Shown: positions 1 through 6,973 of the stretch, one piece after another | Position numbering within the stretch: position 1 is the stretch's first letter | Layout: every line of letters starts with the position of its first letter | Virus record (IMG/VR): IMGVR_UViG_3300047564_001958 | Span: 1 to 35,369 of that record | Source of the DNA: a virus | Strand: one strand, 5' to 3' | Length of the DNA: 35,369 nucleotides | Made by a program: the position numbers and the translations under genes | Notes under the pieces: model-generated | Told to the model about the DNA's origin: nothing | The model's input: only the letters and a program-made list of their open reading frames with translations | Database searches by the model: none

Positions 1-688
1 CTGTTGCTGTTGTATTACCAAATACCTCATCAGCACCAACACCAGCAACTCCTGGATGCATATGATATTTTAGTTTCCCTAGGATCTTTTGTATTGTTGC
101 AGCATCACTTAAATTTCTTGCTACTAGTTTGAAATCAAAGGAATGCGATCTAAATTCTGTACCCTGATAAATTAATTCTTTATATGGGTTTAGAATTGCT
201 CCTTTTTGTAATTGGGAAATGGTATTTGCATCAACACCCCCACCACCAACTCCAGCAACTTGAGCAATACCACTAACTGCAGATGCCATAGCACTGAGTG
301 CTGCCTCTGGTTTTAACCCATTTGCTGCTTCTTTTAGTTCGTTTGCCATTGATGTAGTGTCACTTCTTTGTGCCATCATATTCATGATACCAGCACCTAG
401 CATACCAATCGACGCAGTATTGTATCCTTGTTGAAATGTTTCAGACAGTTGTTGTGGAACATATAGGAATATAGTTTCTTCAATTTTTAGGCTGGTGCTA
501 CTAACTGAAGCATTGGCAGCACCAGACCCACCCCTACCTACATAGTTAGAGTATGAATTATTTTGTGAATTGATGATTGAGATTTTCAAATAATCTCTAG
601 ATTCTTCATTGAATATTGCACTGTTCTCAATCAATTTATTCGCATTTAGAAACTTTAAATCATCTGGTCGTGGATATACTAGGGTCAT
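1..688 (-). CDS. 48: Baseplate tail-tube cap protein gp48 homologue (partial, C-terminus outside window)
   Basis: I translated this reading frame by hand from the reverse complement. It is open from an ATG at 688 to the window edge, giving 229 residues with no stop. A TAA lies two codons upstream of that ATG, so it is the first possible ATG start. The protein begins MTLVYPRPDDLKFLNANK, has an Ala/Gly-rich middle, and contains NPYKELIYQGTEFRSHSFDF at about residues 167-186, a stretch that resembles T4-type gp48. In T4, gp48 sits on the baseplate hub and caps it so that tube polymerisation can start. It is the only - strand gene here, and its start codon overlaps that of gp4. A perfect late-promoter octamer faces it from inside gp4. 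The gp48 assignment rests on remembered similarity and on gp4/gp54-like neighbours. Confidence 0.72.
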   Translation of the reverse strand, partial: MTLVYPRPDDLKFLNANKLIENSAIFNEESRDYLKISIINSQNNSYSNYVGRGGSGAANASVSSTSLKIEETIFLYVPQQLSETFQQGYNTASIGMLGAGIMNMMAQRSDTTSMANELKEAANGLKPEAALSAMASAVSGIAQVAGVGGGGVDANTISQLQKGAILNPYKELIYQGTEFRSHSFDFKLVARNLSDAATIQKILGKLKYHMHPGVAGVGADEVFGNTTAT

Positions 689-1118
689 GTCTTATAAGGG
701 AAAATATTTACCATCATATCCAAAGAAGTATCGAGGGGATCCTACAAATATTATTTATAGGAGTTTATGGGAAAGAAAGTTTATGGTTTATTGTGATCTA
801 AACGAAAACATTATTGAATGGGCATCTGAGGAGATTTCAATACCATATAAATCACCTATTGATAATAAGTGGCATCGTTATTATCCTGATTTTTATGTTA
901 AGGTCAGAAATTCTGAAGGTATTAAGGTTTATATTGTTGAAGTTAAACCAAAGAAACAGACTGTCCCCCCAAAACAACCAAAAAGAAAAACAAAACAATA
1001 TATTAACGAAGTATTTGACTATACTAGGAATCAAGCAAAATGGGCAGCAGCACGTGAATGGTGTGCTGATCGTAAATATGAATTTAAAGTTATTACAGAA
1101 ATAGAATTGAAGGTATGA
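687..1118 (+). CDS. 4: Head completion protein gp4 homologue (PD-(D/E)xK nuclease-like)
   Basis: This 143-residue protein closely parallels T4 gp4 (150 residues), which is needed to finish DNA-filled heads before tails join. The N-terminus (MSYKGKYLPSYPKKYRGDP) lines up with the start of T4 gp4, so I chose the ATG at 687 over an in-frame ATG at 609, which would add 26 unrelated residues. A nuclease-like signature is visible: P67-D68 followed by E85-V-K87 and then PKKQTVPPKQP, matching the IEIKPKKETQPP region of T4 gp4. The D...ExK spacing fits PD-(D/E)xK folds; catalysis is inferred. The gene overlaps the next one by ATGA at 1115-1118. An AGGG lies only two bases before the start, so the ribosome site is weak. 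Confidence 0.85.
   Translation: MSYKGKYLPSYPKKYRGDPTNIIYRSLWERKFMVYCDLNENIIEWASEEISIPYKSPIDNKWHRYYPDFYVKVRNSEGIKVYIVEVKPKKQTVPPKQPKRKTKQYINEVFDYTRNQAKWAAAREWCADRKYEFKVITEIELKV
752..759 (-). promoter_or_regulatory. T4-type late promoter facing gp48
   Basis: The - strand reads TATAAATA at 759-752, identical to the T4 late promoter -10 octamer. It lies 64 bases upstream of the gp48 start, within gp4 coding sequence, and is well placed to drive gp48. The match and position are seen directly; promoter activity is inferred. Confidence 0.6.
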
Positions 1119-1585
1119 CACTCTATCAGGAAATTAAAAAAGAATTGAAGGGATTTGGTAAGACAAATGATTACTTTAGAGATTGGTTATTCTCTAAAGT
1201 AAGTGGTCATTACACTATTGAACCAAAACCAGGTCAAATGTTATTCTTTTCATATTATGCTACAACGAACAGATTAGAGTATTTTGATAAGTATCCTTTA
1301 GTTATGGTTACTGAAACTATGCCTGATCATTTTGTTGGTGGCAATTTGCATTATGTGTCTCCAATTCTTAGACCCTCATTAGGTAAATCATTTAAAACTG
1401 GGGATATGTCATTTCCACTAAAGATGTATCATAAATATTTAAAAGTTAACGTAAATTCTCCTCTATTTGTAATTGATGAGACAGAATGGGCAGATATTGG
1501 TTTAATTCCAGTAGAGTCATTTGTGAATACGCAGTCAGGGAAATCGGTAGCAGTAAGTTCTTCAAGAGTTTGGAACGAATCTTAA
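1115..1585 (+). CDS. Conserved cyanophage structural-region protein, function unassigned
   Basis: This 156-residue protein lies between gp4 and a gp54-like gene and overlaps gp4 by four bases, so it belongs to the same transcription unit and is probably a virion or assembly factor. T4 has gp53 after gp4, but I see no gp53-like sequence here. The recognisable part is at residues 40-85: PGQMLFFSYYATTNRLEYFD, then YPLVMV, then GGNLHYVSP. I recall this pattern (a proline-glycine followed by a tyrosine-rich strand, a YD-P-L pair and a NLHY motif) from other myovirus hypothetical proteins, but I cannot name the family. No signal peptide, membrane segment or catalytic motif is evident. A GAAGG element lies just before the start. 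Confidence 0.7.
   Translation: MTLYQEIKKELKGFGKTNDYFRDWLFSKVSGHYTIEPKPGQMLFFSYYATTNRLEYFDKYPLVMVTETMPDHFVGGNLHYVSPILRPSLGKSFKTGDMSFPLKMYHKYLKVNVNSPLFVIDETEWADIGLIPVESFVNTQSGKSVAVSSSRVWNES
1430..1437 (+). promoter_or_regulatory. Possible internal late promoter (CATAAATA)
   Basis: An NATAAATA match inside the preceding gene, about 150 bases before the gp54-like start. In AT-rich DNA such octamers arise by chance, so support is weak. Confidence 0.25.
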
Positions 1586-2347
1586 ATGTCATACAATAGA
1601 TTTTCAGAGTTTTATGCTAGAATTGCTGGTGAACCCGCATGGAATCCAGCAACTAGTAATTTATTTGGTGTTAATCTCACATTACCAAGATCTACTTCAT
1701 TTAAGAGTATACCAGATAAGATAGGTTGGACTGATGGAGTAATTAATGAACATGTCAACTTATTGGCATCTGAAGTCACAATTCCCAGTAGACAACTAAC
1801 AACAGGTGAAAGTAGAAGTTTTGGATCTATGTACCGTTATGTTACTGGAACTTCATTCTCTGAAATTACAGTCAGTTTCTTAATAACAAAGGATATGTCA
1901 ATTAGACTATTCTTTGAAAGATGGATGAATTATATCACTGATGATGGATCAAATTTTGTAATGACACCAGATCAATATCAAGGAACTTTAAGAATTTCTA
2001 AATGGGAAAATGGTAGTAATGTAGTGATGAGGAAAAAAGATTCAAATGGAGCAGTAATTGGATCAACTAGATTGAAAACATGCACCGCAAACTGGGTTAT
2101 TGAAGGTTGCTTCCCATTTAATATTAGTACAATGACATTTAATAATGAGGAAACCAACCTACTTAAGTGTGATGTTTCATTCTATTATGAGAGATATAGG
2201 ATGGATAATACTGGAGTTGGTGGGAGAAGTGGATTAGGTGGGGCAGATAAATTTGTTGATGATAAAAACGCAATAAGTGCAATTATCAATTCCTATGCAA
2301 TTGAGGGTGGTGATAATAGTCCACTAACAAGCATCGCATTTGAGTGA
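1586..2347 (+). CDS. 54: Baseplate tail-tube initiator gp54-like protein
   Basis: This is a 253-residue protein starting immediately after the previous stop codon. T4 gp54 (320 residues) is a tube-fold protein on which the tail tube begins to polymerise, next to gp48. The C-terminal half shows the tube-fold pattern: VIEGCFPFNISTMTF followed by LLKCDVSFYYERYRMDN at about residues 171-207. It parallels the T4 gp54 region with CIPISVSAPELSY and FDVTFAYRVMQ. The nearby gp48 homologue supports gp54 over the tail-tube protein gp19, which shares the fold. The last 45 residues are Gly/Ser-rich. The assignment to the tube-fold family is more secure than the choice of gp54 within it. Confidence 0.62.
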   Translation: MSYNRFSEFYARIAGEPAWNPATSNLFGVNLTLPRSTSFKSIPDKIGWTDGVINEHVNLLASEVTIPSRQLTTGESRSFGSMYRYVTGTSFSEITVSFLITKDMSIRLFFERWMNYITDDGSNFVMTPDQYQGTLRISKWENGSNVVMRKKDSNGAVIGSTRLKTCTANWVIEGCFPFNISTMTFNNEETNLLKCDVSFYYERYRMDNTGVGGRSGLGGADKFVDDKNAISAIINSYAIEGGDNSPLTSIAFE

Positions 2348-2353
2348 TAAATA
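2346..2353 (+). promoter_or_regulatory. Late promoter (GATAAATA) before gp26
   Basis: The octamer overlaps the stop codon region of the gp54-like gene and sits about 30 bases before the gp26 ATG at 2384. A GGAG ribosome site is at 2375-2378. This is the spacing expected of a T4-type late promoter. Confidence 0.6.
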
Positions 2354-2383
2354 AAATTATGAATATTACATATTGGAGTAATC

Positions 2384-3100
2384 ATGCCATTACCTAAATT
2401 ATCAGTTCCTGAATATGAATTGCAACTTCCATCTACAGGTGAGAAGATCAAGTACAGACCATTTCTAGTTCGTGAGGAAAAGATTCTATTCATGGCAATG
2501 GAATCTCAAGACGAAAAGGAAATGGTAAATTCTGTCAAGAATATCATCAAAAATTGCACAAATATTAAAAGAAAGGTAGAAGAACTTGCTACTTTTGAAA
2601 TTGAATATCTATTCCTAAAGATTCGTGCAAAGTCTGTCGGTGAAACTTCTACTTTCCAGATCACATGTCCAGATGATGGTGAGACTCAAGTTGAAGTTAA
2701 AGTTGATTTAGATGAGGTTGAACTTGAGATGAGTGATGATCATAGTCGAAAGATTATGTTAGATGATAGTGTTGGTGTTTTGATGAAGTATCCTTCCCTA
2801 GATACATTTGTTAAGTTAAATCTCTCATCTGAAGAGACTCCAACCATGGATAACATGTTTGAACTTGCAGCAAACAGTCTTGATCAGATTTTTGATGGTG
2901 ATGAAGTTTGGGAGTGTAAGTCAACACCAAAGAAGGAGATTATGGAATTCCTTGAGAGTATGAATAGTGATCAATTCCAGAAGATTCAGTCATTCTTTGA
3001 AACAATGCCCAAATTGAAGAAAGTATTGACAGTTAAGAATCCTAAGACAGAAGTTGAAAGTGAGGTTGTATTGGAGGGTCTTGCTGCTTTTTTCGCATAG
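2384..3100 (+). CDS. 26: Baseplate hub assembly protein gp26 homologue (0-frame product)
   Basis: This 238-residue acidic protein resembles the gp26-type T4 baseplate family of cyanophages. The N-terminus has LPSTGEKIKYRPFLVREEKI and a central CPDDGETQVEVKVDLDEVEL; the C-terminal part is helical. In T4, gp26 (208 residues) acts in assembly of the central baseplate hub. The start is supported by a GGAG site and a late promoter. The gene ends in GCT TTT TTC GCA TAG, and a 67-codon open frame continues in the -1 frame. This is the arrangement of lambda G/GT-type tail assembly chaperones, so this protein may be the short, abundant form of a chaperone pair. The family call is from recollection. 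Confidence 0.75.
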   Translation: MPLPKLSVPEYELQLPSTGEKIKYRPFLVREEKILFMAMESQDEKEMVNSVKNIIKNCTNIKRKVEELATFEIEYLFLKIRAKSVGETSTFQITCPDDGETQVEVKVDLDEVELEMSDDHSRKIMLDDSVGVLMKYPSLDTFVKLNLSSEETPTMDNMFELAANSLDQIFDGDEVWECKSTPKKEIMEFLESMNSDQFQKIQSFFETMPKLKKVLTVKNPKTEVESEVVLEGLAAFFA

Positions 3101-3123
3101 CCCTATTGCATGATAGTCTGGGC
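3073..3123 (+). promoter_or_regulatory. Candidate programmed -1 frameshift signal
   Basis: Three elements occur in the order known from E. coli dnaX. A Shine-Dalgarno-like GGAGG lies at 3073-3077. A slippery heptamer T TTT TTC lies at 3088-3094, in the correct 0-frame phase and 10 bases downstream of it. After a 5-base spacer, a hairpin follows at 3100-3123: GCC CTAT, loop TGCATG, ATAG, a small bulge, then GGC. Slipping by -1 bypasses the TAG at 3098 and continues to 3297, giving a 304-residue fusion. The elements are seen directly; the frameshift itself is inferred. Confidence 0.65.
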
Positions 3124-3297
3124 AATTATTATAAGACTAATTTTGCTCTCATGCAGCATCATAAGTACAGTTTGACTGAATTAGAAGATATGCTCCCTTG
3201 GGAAAGGGACATCTACGTTAGAATGTTGATGAAGTGGTTGAAAGAAGAAGAACAAAGACAAAGAACTCAGCAGTCACAAGGTAGAATATCTCTCTAA
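3106..3297 (+). CDS. -1-frame extension of gp26 (gp51/GT-like chaperone tail)
   Basis: This short frame can be read as 63 residues from a TTG at 3106, but it is open back to the slippery site and has no good start of its own. The only in-frame ATG (3151) would remove most of the conserved-looking part. I therefore read it mainly as the C-terminal part of a gp26 frameshift fusion, with added residues running from RIALLHDSLG to the end. It contains FALMQHHKYSLTELEDMLPW and then a charged helix with EEEQRQRTQQ. The same pattern (hydrophobic turn, MLPWERD, charged helix) is typical of tail assembly chaperone T-domains. In T4 the gene after 26 is 51, a hub assembly factor, so this may be the cyanophage counterpart. 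Its stop overlaps the next ATG (TAATG). Confidence 0.62.
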   Translation: MHDSLGNYYKTNFALMQHHKYSLTELEDMLPWERDIYVRMLMKWLKEEEQRQRTQQSQGRISL

Positions 3298-6200
3298 TGG
3301 CACAACTAAAGGTTAGATCATATCTTACAATTAGACCCACCCAATACGTTAAACGTGGGGGTGGGTTATCTCCGTATTATATTGGTACTATCAAAGGCAT
3401 TAACCGAATGGGTGGTGCTGTAGAATCTATCGGAAAACATTTAGAAAAGGTTAATAAGTTATATAAATTTAGAAACGAGTTTCTAATTCAGAGTCAGGCA
3501 GAAAGACTCAAATTAGAGCAGAAAGGAATTCTTCTAGAAGAGAAAGAAGAAAAGGCAGCAGAAGATAAGAACAAAAAATGGTGGAGAAGATTCTTAGATC
3601 AGAAGAGTGAAGATGAATCCGAAAAGGCATCAAAGAAACCAGAGGATGCTGTTGATAGGGGATCAAGAGTAATCAAGAAAGCACTATCCCCTCTTCAGAA
3701 GTTCTTTGCTAAGTTTTCACCACTCCTAGAAGCATTTATTCGATTAACTGTAGTTCAGGGTGTTCTTGATTGGATAACAGATCAGAAGACATCTGAACTT
3801 GCCAAAACTATAGGTAATGTAGTTAAGATATTTAACTTTGTTAGGAAATTAGTTGGTTTTGGTATTGGTAGCTTACTGGATGGTCTTGGTAACTTATTTG
3901 GTGGAATTGACAAGATCAGACAAGGAAATATTGCAGGAGCATTACAAAGTGTAATTGGAGTTGGGCAATTTCTTGCGGGGGTTGCTTTAGTTAAAGGTGC
4001 TCAGTATATTATGATGCCATGGAAACTCATCTCAGATGTTGGGTGGGTTATGAAACTCTTCACTGAATGGGGTAAAATCAATGGTGAAGCAGAAGGTGCT
4101 GCAGCAAATAAAGATATTGCTGGTTATGTAGATAAGAATGGTAATCAGATTTCTAAGGAAGATTTCGAGAAAGCAAAGAAATCTGCAGCACGAAATGATA
4201 CCAAACGTGCCAAGAGGCAAGGTAAAGGGTGGGCATATATGGGTGGTCAGGACGCAGTAACTGACCGTTATCGTGCTCAATATGGTAGACGTGATAAGAA
4301 CTTTATGCAGAGGGGTGCACAACGTACTCGTATTGGATTTAAACGTGCTACCCGTGGTGTGAGAGGACAATTTAAAGCAGCTGGTAACTGGATGGCAGCA
4401 AATCCAGCAAAAGGAAATGCTATCTTCTCTGTGGTTGGTGGTCTTGCCCGTGCTGGTGGTGGTCTCATGTCTGGGGAGAACGCAGGACAAGCAGTTGGAG
4501 CAGGTCTAGGGCAGGCAACTGGGGGAATTGCTGGATTTGCTTTGGGTAACATGCTTCTCCCTGGTGTTGGGGGAATTATTGGATCTGCACTTGGATCATT
4601 CTTAGGTGAATGGGTTGGTACGAAGTTGGGACCAATCATTGACCCTATTATGAAACCACTTGGTAATGCATTCAAATTGGGATTTGATATTATTGGTACT
4701 GCAATCAGTCCTATACTCAATACCTTTGGTGAATTCTTAGGTGCGATTGTTGATGGTATTGGTGGAATCCTGCAATTATCATGGTGGTTAGCAAAGGCAG
4801 GTGGTGAAGTTATTAAATTTGCCTGGGAGAATTCAATCTACAAGAAAGCAATTGATGGAATGATTTGGGTATGGCAGAATAAAGATAATATAAGTGGAGC
4901 AGTTAGGGATGCACTCACACAAGGTGCCAAAGGTACACTTGATGCATTGACTTTTAATGTCTTTGATTTTGATAAGCAGAATAAGAGATTTGCTGGTGGT
5001 AGAGTACCACTGATGGCAGCAGGTGGTATCTTAAAAACAGACAGTCCAGAAGTTCTTGCACTAAAGATTGCTGGAAGCACGTTAATCTCAACAGTTGAGG
5101 GTGCACTTGGTAGTTTTGGATTAGTTGGTGATCTAACAAGATCTGCAATGTCTTCTGACTTATCAAGAATCAAAGGTGTATTCGGTGGTGTTCCTGTTTC
5201 ATTTGGTGGTGGGAGAATTGCTACTCAAGTAACAAAACCATCAGGTGAAATGAGAGGTGGTGGGGTATCTGAACGTGCTGGTGATGATAGATTGGCATCT
5301 ATTGTTGGAACTAGTGAGGTCAGATTCTTAACTTCACAACCAGATGAATTTAAACCAATGAACGATGGCAGCATGAGAGGATTGCTTGCTGACATTTACA
5401 ATGGTCTTGTGAGTTTAAAAGTTCTGGGTGGAAATAATGTAGTAACACCTGGTCCTGGTGGTCCAGATCCAACTGTAGGTAATATTGAACCAGGACCAAT
5501 GCACCAAAAGGGTGCAAGTATTGCTAAAGAATTAATGCGTCTATTGGGAATTAAGGATTTCCAAGCAGCTGCAATTGTTGGCAATCTAATCCAAGAAAGT
5601 TCTCTAGTTCCTGATAGAATTCAAGGATCTGGTATGAAAAGAGGTCCTCTGAAAGTTGATGGTGTTACTGGTTATTCATATCCACAATGGACTTCTATTG
5701 ATAGGCAAAGAGCATTTGCTGCATATATGGAATCTAAAGGGCATGATTGGAGAAGTAAAGGTGCTACTGATGAATTAGCAACTGGTTTCCTAGCAAAAGA
5801 ATTTAAAGGATACATGTCCAGTGTATTCACTAATACAACGAGTGTAGGAGCAGCATCTAATTGGGTTCTATTTAACTATGAAAAGCCCGCAGATCAGGGA
5901 TCTACTGAACAAAGTGAAAGAGCAACAGATGCCGCAGCTGTTCTTGCCAAAATGGCTATCGGTGGTAAATTTAAGTATAATTCATTAGAAGAATACTTAG
6001 AAAGTAAGGGAAAAACAGCTGAACAAATTAGAAAAGCACTTACTATACAGGATGTTGAAGGTACAGAGTTAAAGAAGAAATATGCAGCTGGAGGAATTTA
6101 TAATTATAATTTAATTCCAGGGCAAGCATATGGTGCATCTAGAGACAATGGTGCTAGGCAACATGCTGGCCAAGATTTAGATATCTCTGGTGGTGAGGCA

Positions 6201-6947
6201 GTGCAAACCTTTGGTGGTGGTGTTGTTGCTGGTGTTTATGGTCAAAACGTTGGTGATTTTGGATATGGTAAGTATATTGATATTTGGAACGATAGATTGA
6301 AAGTTGTTGAGAGGATAGCAGAACTTGGATCATATAGTGTGAAAAAGGGAGATGTATTAAGACCTGGACAAATAATTGGCAGTGGTGAAACACAAACTGG
6401 TGTTGCACATATTGAAGTTAGACCAATGGCAAAATATGCTGAGAAGTATGGTTTTGCAGGCACTAGAAATCCATTGGAATTTTGGAAATCAGTAGGTGCA
6501 GCATCTGATTCTGGTGGTAATAAGATTAAGGTAACTTCGGAAGTTACTGGATCGGCAAATGGATTGCCACCAGATGTTGCGGCAGCAGGAGGTGGAAGTA
6601 CTGGTAGAACTTCACTATTAGGTGGTGGAACAGGATCAGCAGCTGCAACACCAGGTGATGCACTTGAACAGGCACTGAAGAAATGGGCAGAAGCATTTGG
6701 TGGTAGTAAAGCAGAAGCACCTCCTGCTCCTACATTACCAGCAGCAACAACTTCACCTTCAACTTCATCTTCACAAACAACACAGCAGGTACAATCTTCA
6801 TCTGAAACATTCACATCAAGAGAAGCAACTAAACCAAAAGGTGGTGTTGCAGTTGCTACAGTTCCTATTCCTGTTGGTGTTGGGGGATCTCAACCTGCCT
6901 CAAGAATTGTACTAAACAAACCAATTCCTACAGCAATGCTTAGCTAA
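3297..6947 (+). CDS. Giant tape-measure/hub-like virion protein with lysozyme-like and M23-like domains
   Basis: This protein has 1216 residues. Residues about 58-116 form a charged coiled coil. A hydrophobic helical block follows (about 135-250, with GVLDWITDQKTSELAK), then a glycine-zipper stretch (about 373-445). Residues about 738-860 resemble a phage tail lysozyme domain, with GNLIQESS carrying the likely catalytic E767. Residues about 935-1070 resemble an M23/LytM peptidase: H956-x3-D960 is present, but the HxH motif reads VAH1038IEV, so one histidine is missing. The C-terminus is Ser/Thr/Pro-rich. The protein is paralogous to the next gene. Position after gp26 and before gp27, length and zipper suggest a tape measure or gp29-like hub component that also thins peptidoglycan during infection. 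Domain names are by eye. Confidence 0.7.
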   Translation: MAQLKVRSYLTIRPTQYVKRGGGLSPYYIGTIKGINRMGGAVESIGKHLEKVNKLYKFRNEFLIQSQAERLKLEQKGILLEEKEEKAAEDKNKKWWRRFLDQKSEDESEKASKKPEDAVDRGSRVIKKALSPLQKFFAKFSPLLEAFIRLTVVQGVLDWITDQKTSELAKTIGNVVKIFNFVRKLVGFGIGSLLDGLGNLFGGIDKIRQGNIAGALQSVIGVGQFLAGVALVKGAQYIMMPWKLISDVGWVMKLFTEWGKINGEAEGAAANKDIAGYVDKNGNQISKEDFEKAKKSAARNDTKRAKRQGKGWAYMGGQDAVTDRYRAQYGRRDKNFMQRGAQRTRIGFKRATRGVRGQFKAAGNWMAANPAKGNAIFSVVGGLARAGGGLMSGENAGQAVGAGLGQATGGIAGFALGNMLLPGVGGIIGSALGSFLGEWVGTKLGPIIDPIMKPLGNAFKLGFDIIGTAISPILNTFGEFLGAIVDGIGGILQLSWWLAKAGGEVIKFAWENSIYKKAIDGMIWVWQNKDNISGAVRDALTQGAKGTLDALTFNVFDFDKQNKRFAGGRVPLMAAGGILKTDSPEVLALKIAGSTLISTVEGALGSFGLVGDLTRSAMSSDLSRIKGVFGGVPVSFGGGRIATQVTKPSGEMRGGGVSERAGDDRLASIVGTSEVRFLTSQPDEFKPMNDGSMRGLLADIYNGLVSLKVLGGNNVVTPGPGGPDPTVGNIEPGPMHQKGASIAKELMRLLGIKDFQAAAIVGNLIQESSLVPDRIQGSGMKRGPLKVDGVTGYSYPQWTSIDRQRAFAAYMESKGHDWRSKGATDELATGFLAKEFKGYMSSVFTNTTSVGAASNWVLFNYEKPADQGSTEQSERATDAAAVLAKMAIGGKFKYNSLEEYLESKGKTAEQIRKALTIQDVEGTELKKKYAAGGIYNYNLIPGQAYGASRDNGARQHAGQDLDISGGEAVQTFGGGVVAGVYGQNVGDFGYGKYIDIWNDRLKVVERIAELGSYSVKKGDVLRPGQIIGSGETQTGVAHIEVRPMAKYAEKYGFAGTRNPLEFWKSVGAASDSGGNKIKVTSEVTGSANGLPPDVAAAGGGSTGRTSLLGGGTGSAAATPGDALEQALKKWAEAFGGSKAEAPPAPTLPAATTSPSTSSSQTTQQVQSSSETFTSREATKPKGGVAVATVPIPVGVGGSQPASRIVLNKPIPTAMLS

Positions 6948-6973
6948 TAAATACTAAGGGGAACTAATAAATA
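6946..6973 (+). promoter_or_regulatory. Duplicated late-promoter octamer (AATAAATA x2)
   Basis: CTAATAAATA occurs at 6944-6953 and again at 6964-6973, the second copy overlapping the ATG at 6973. An AAGGGG ribosome site lies between them. Only the first copy is positioned to transcribe the ribosome site and start of the next gene. Confidence 0.45.

Noticed and set aside
609-686. Upstream in-frame ATG (609) extending gp4 by 26 residues
   Set aside because: The extension has no likeness to T4 gp4, whose start aligns with 687, and it lies antisense to the gp48 coding region.
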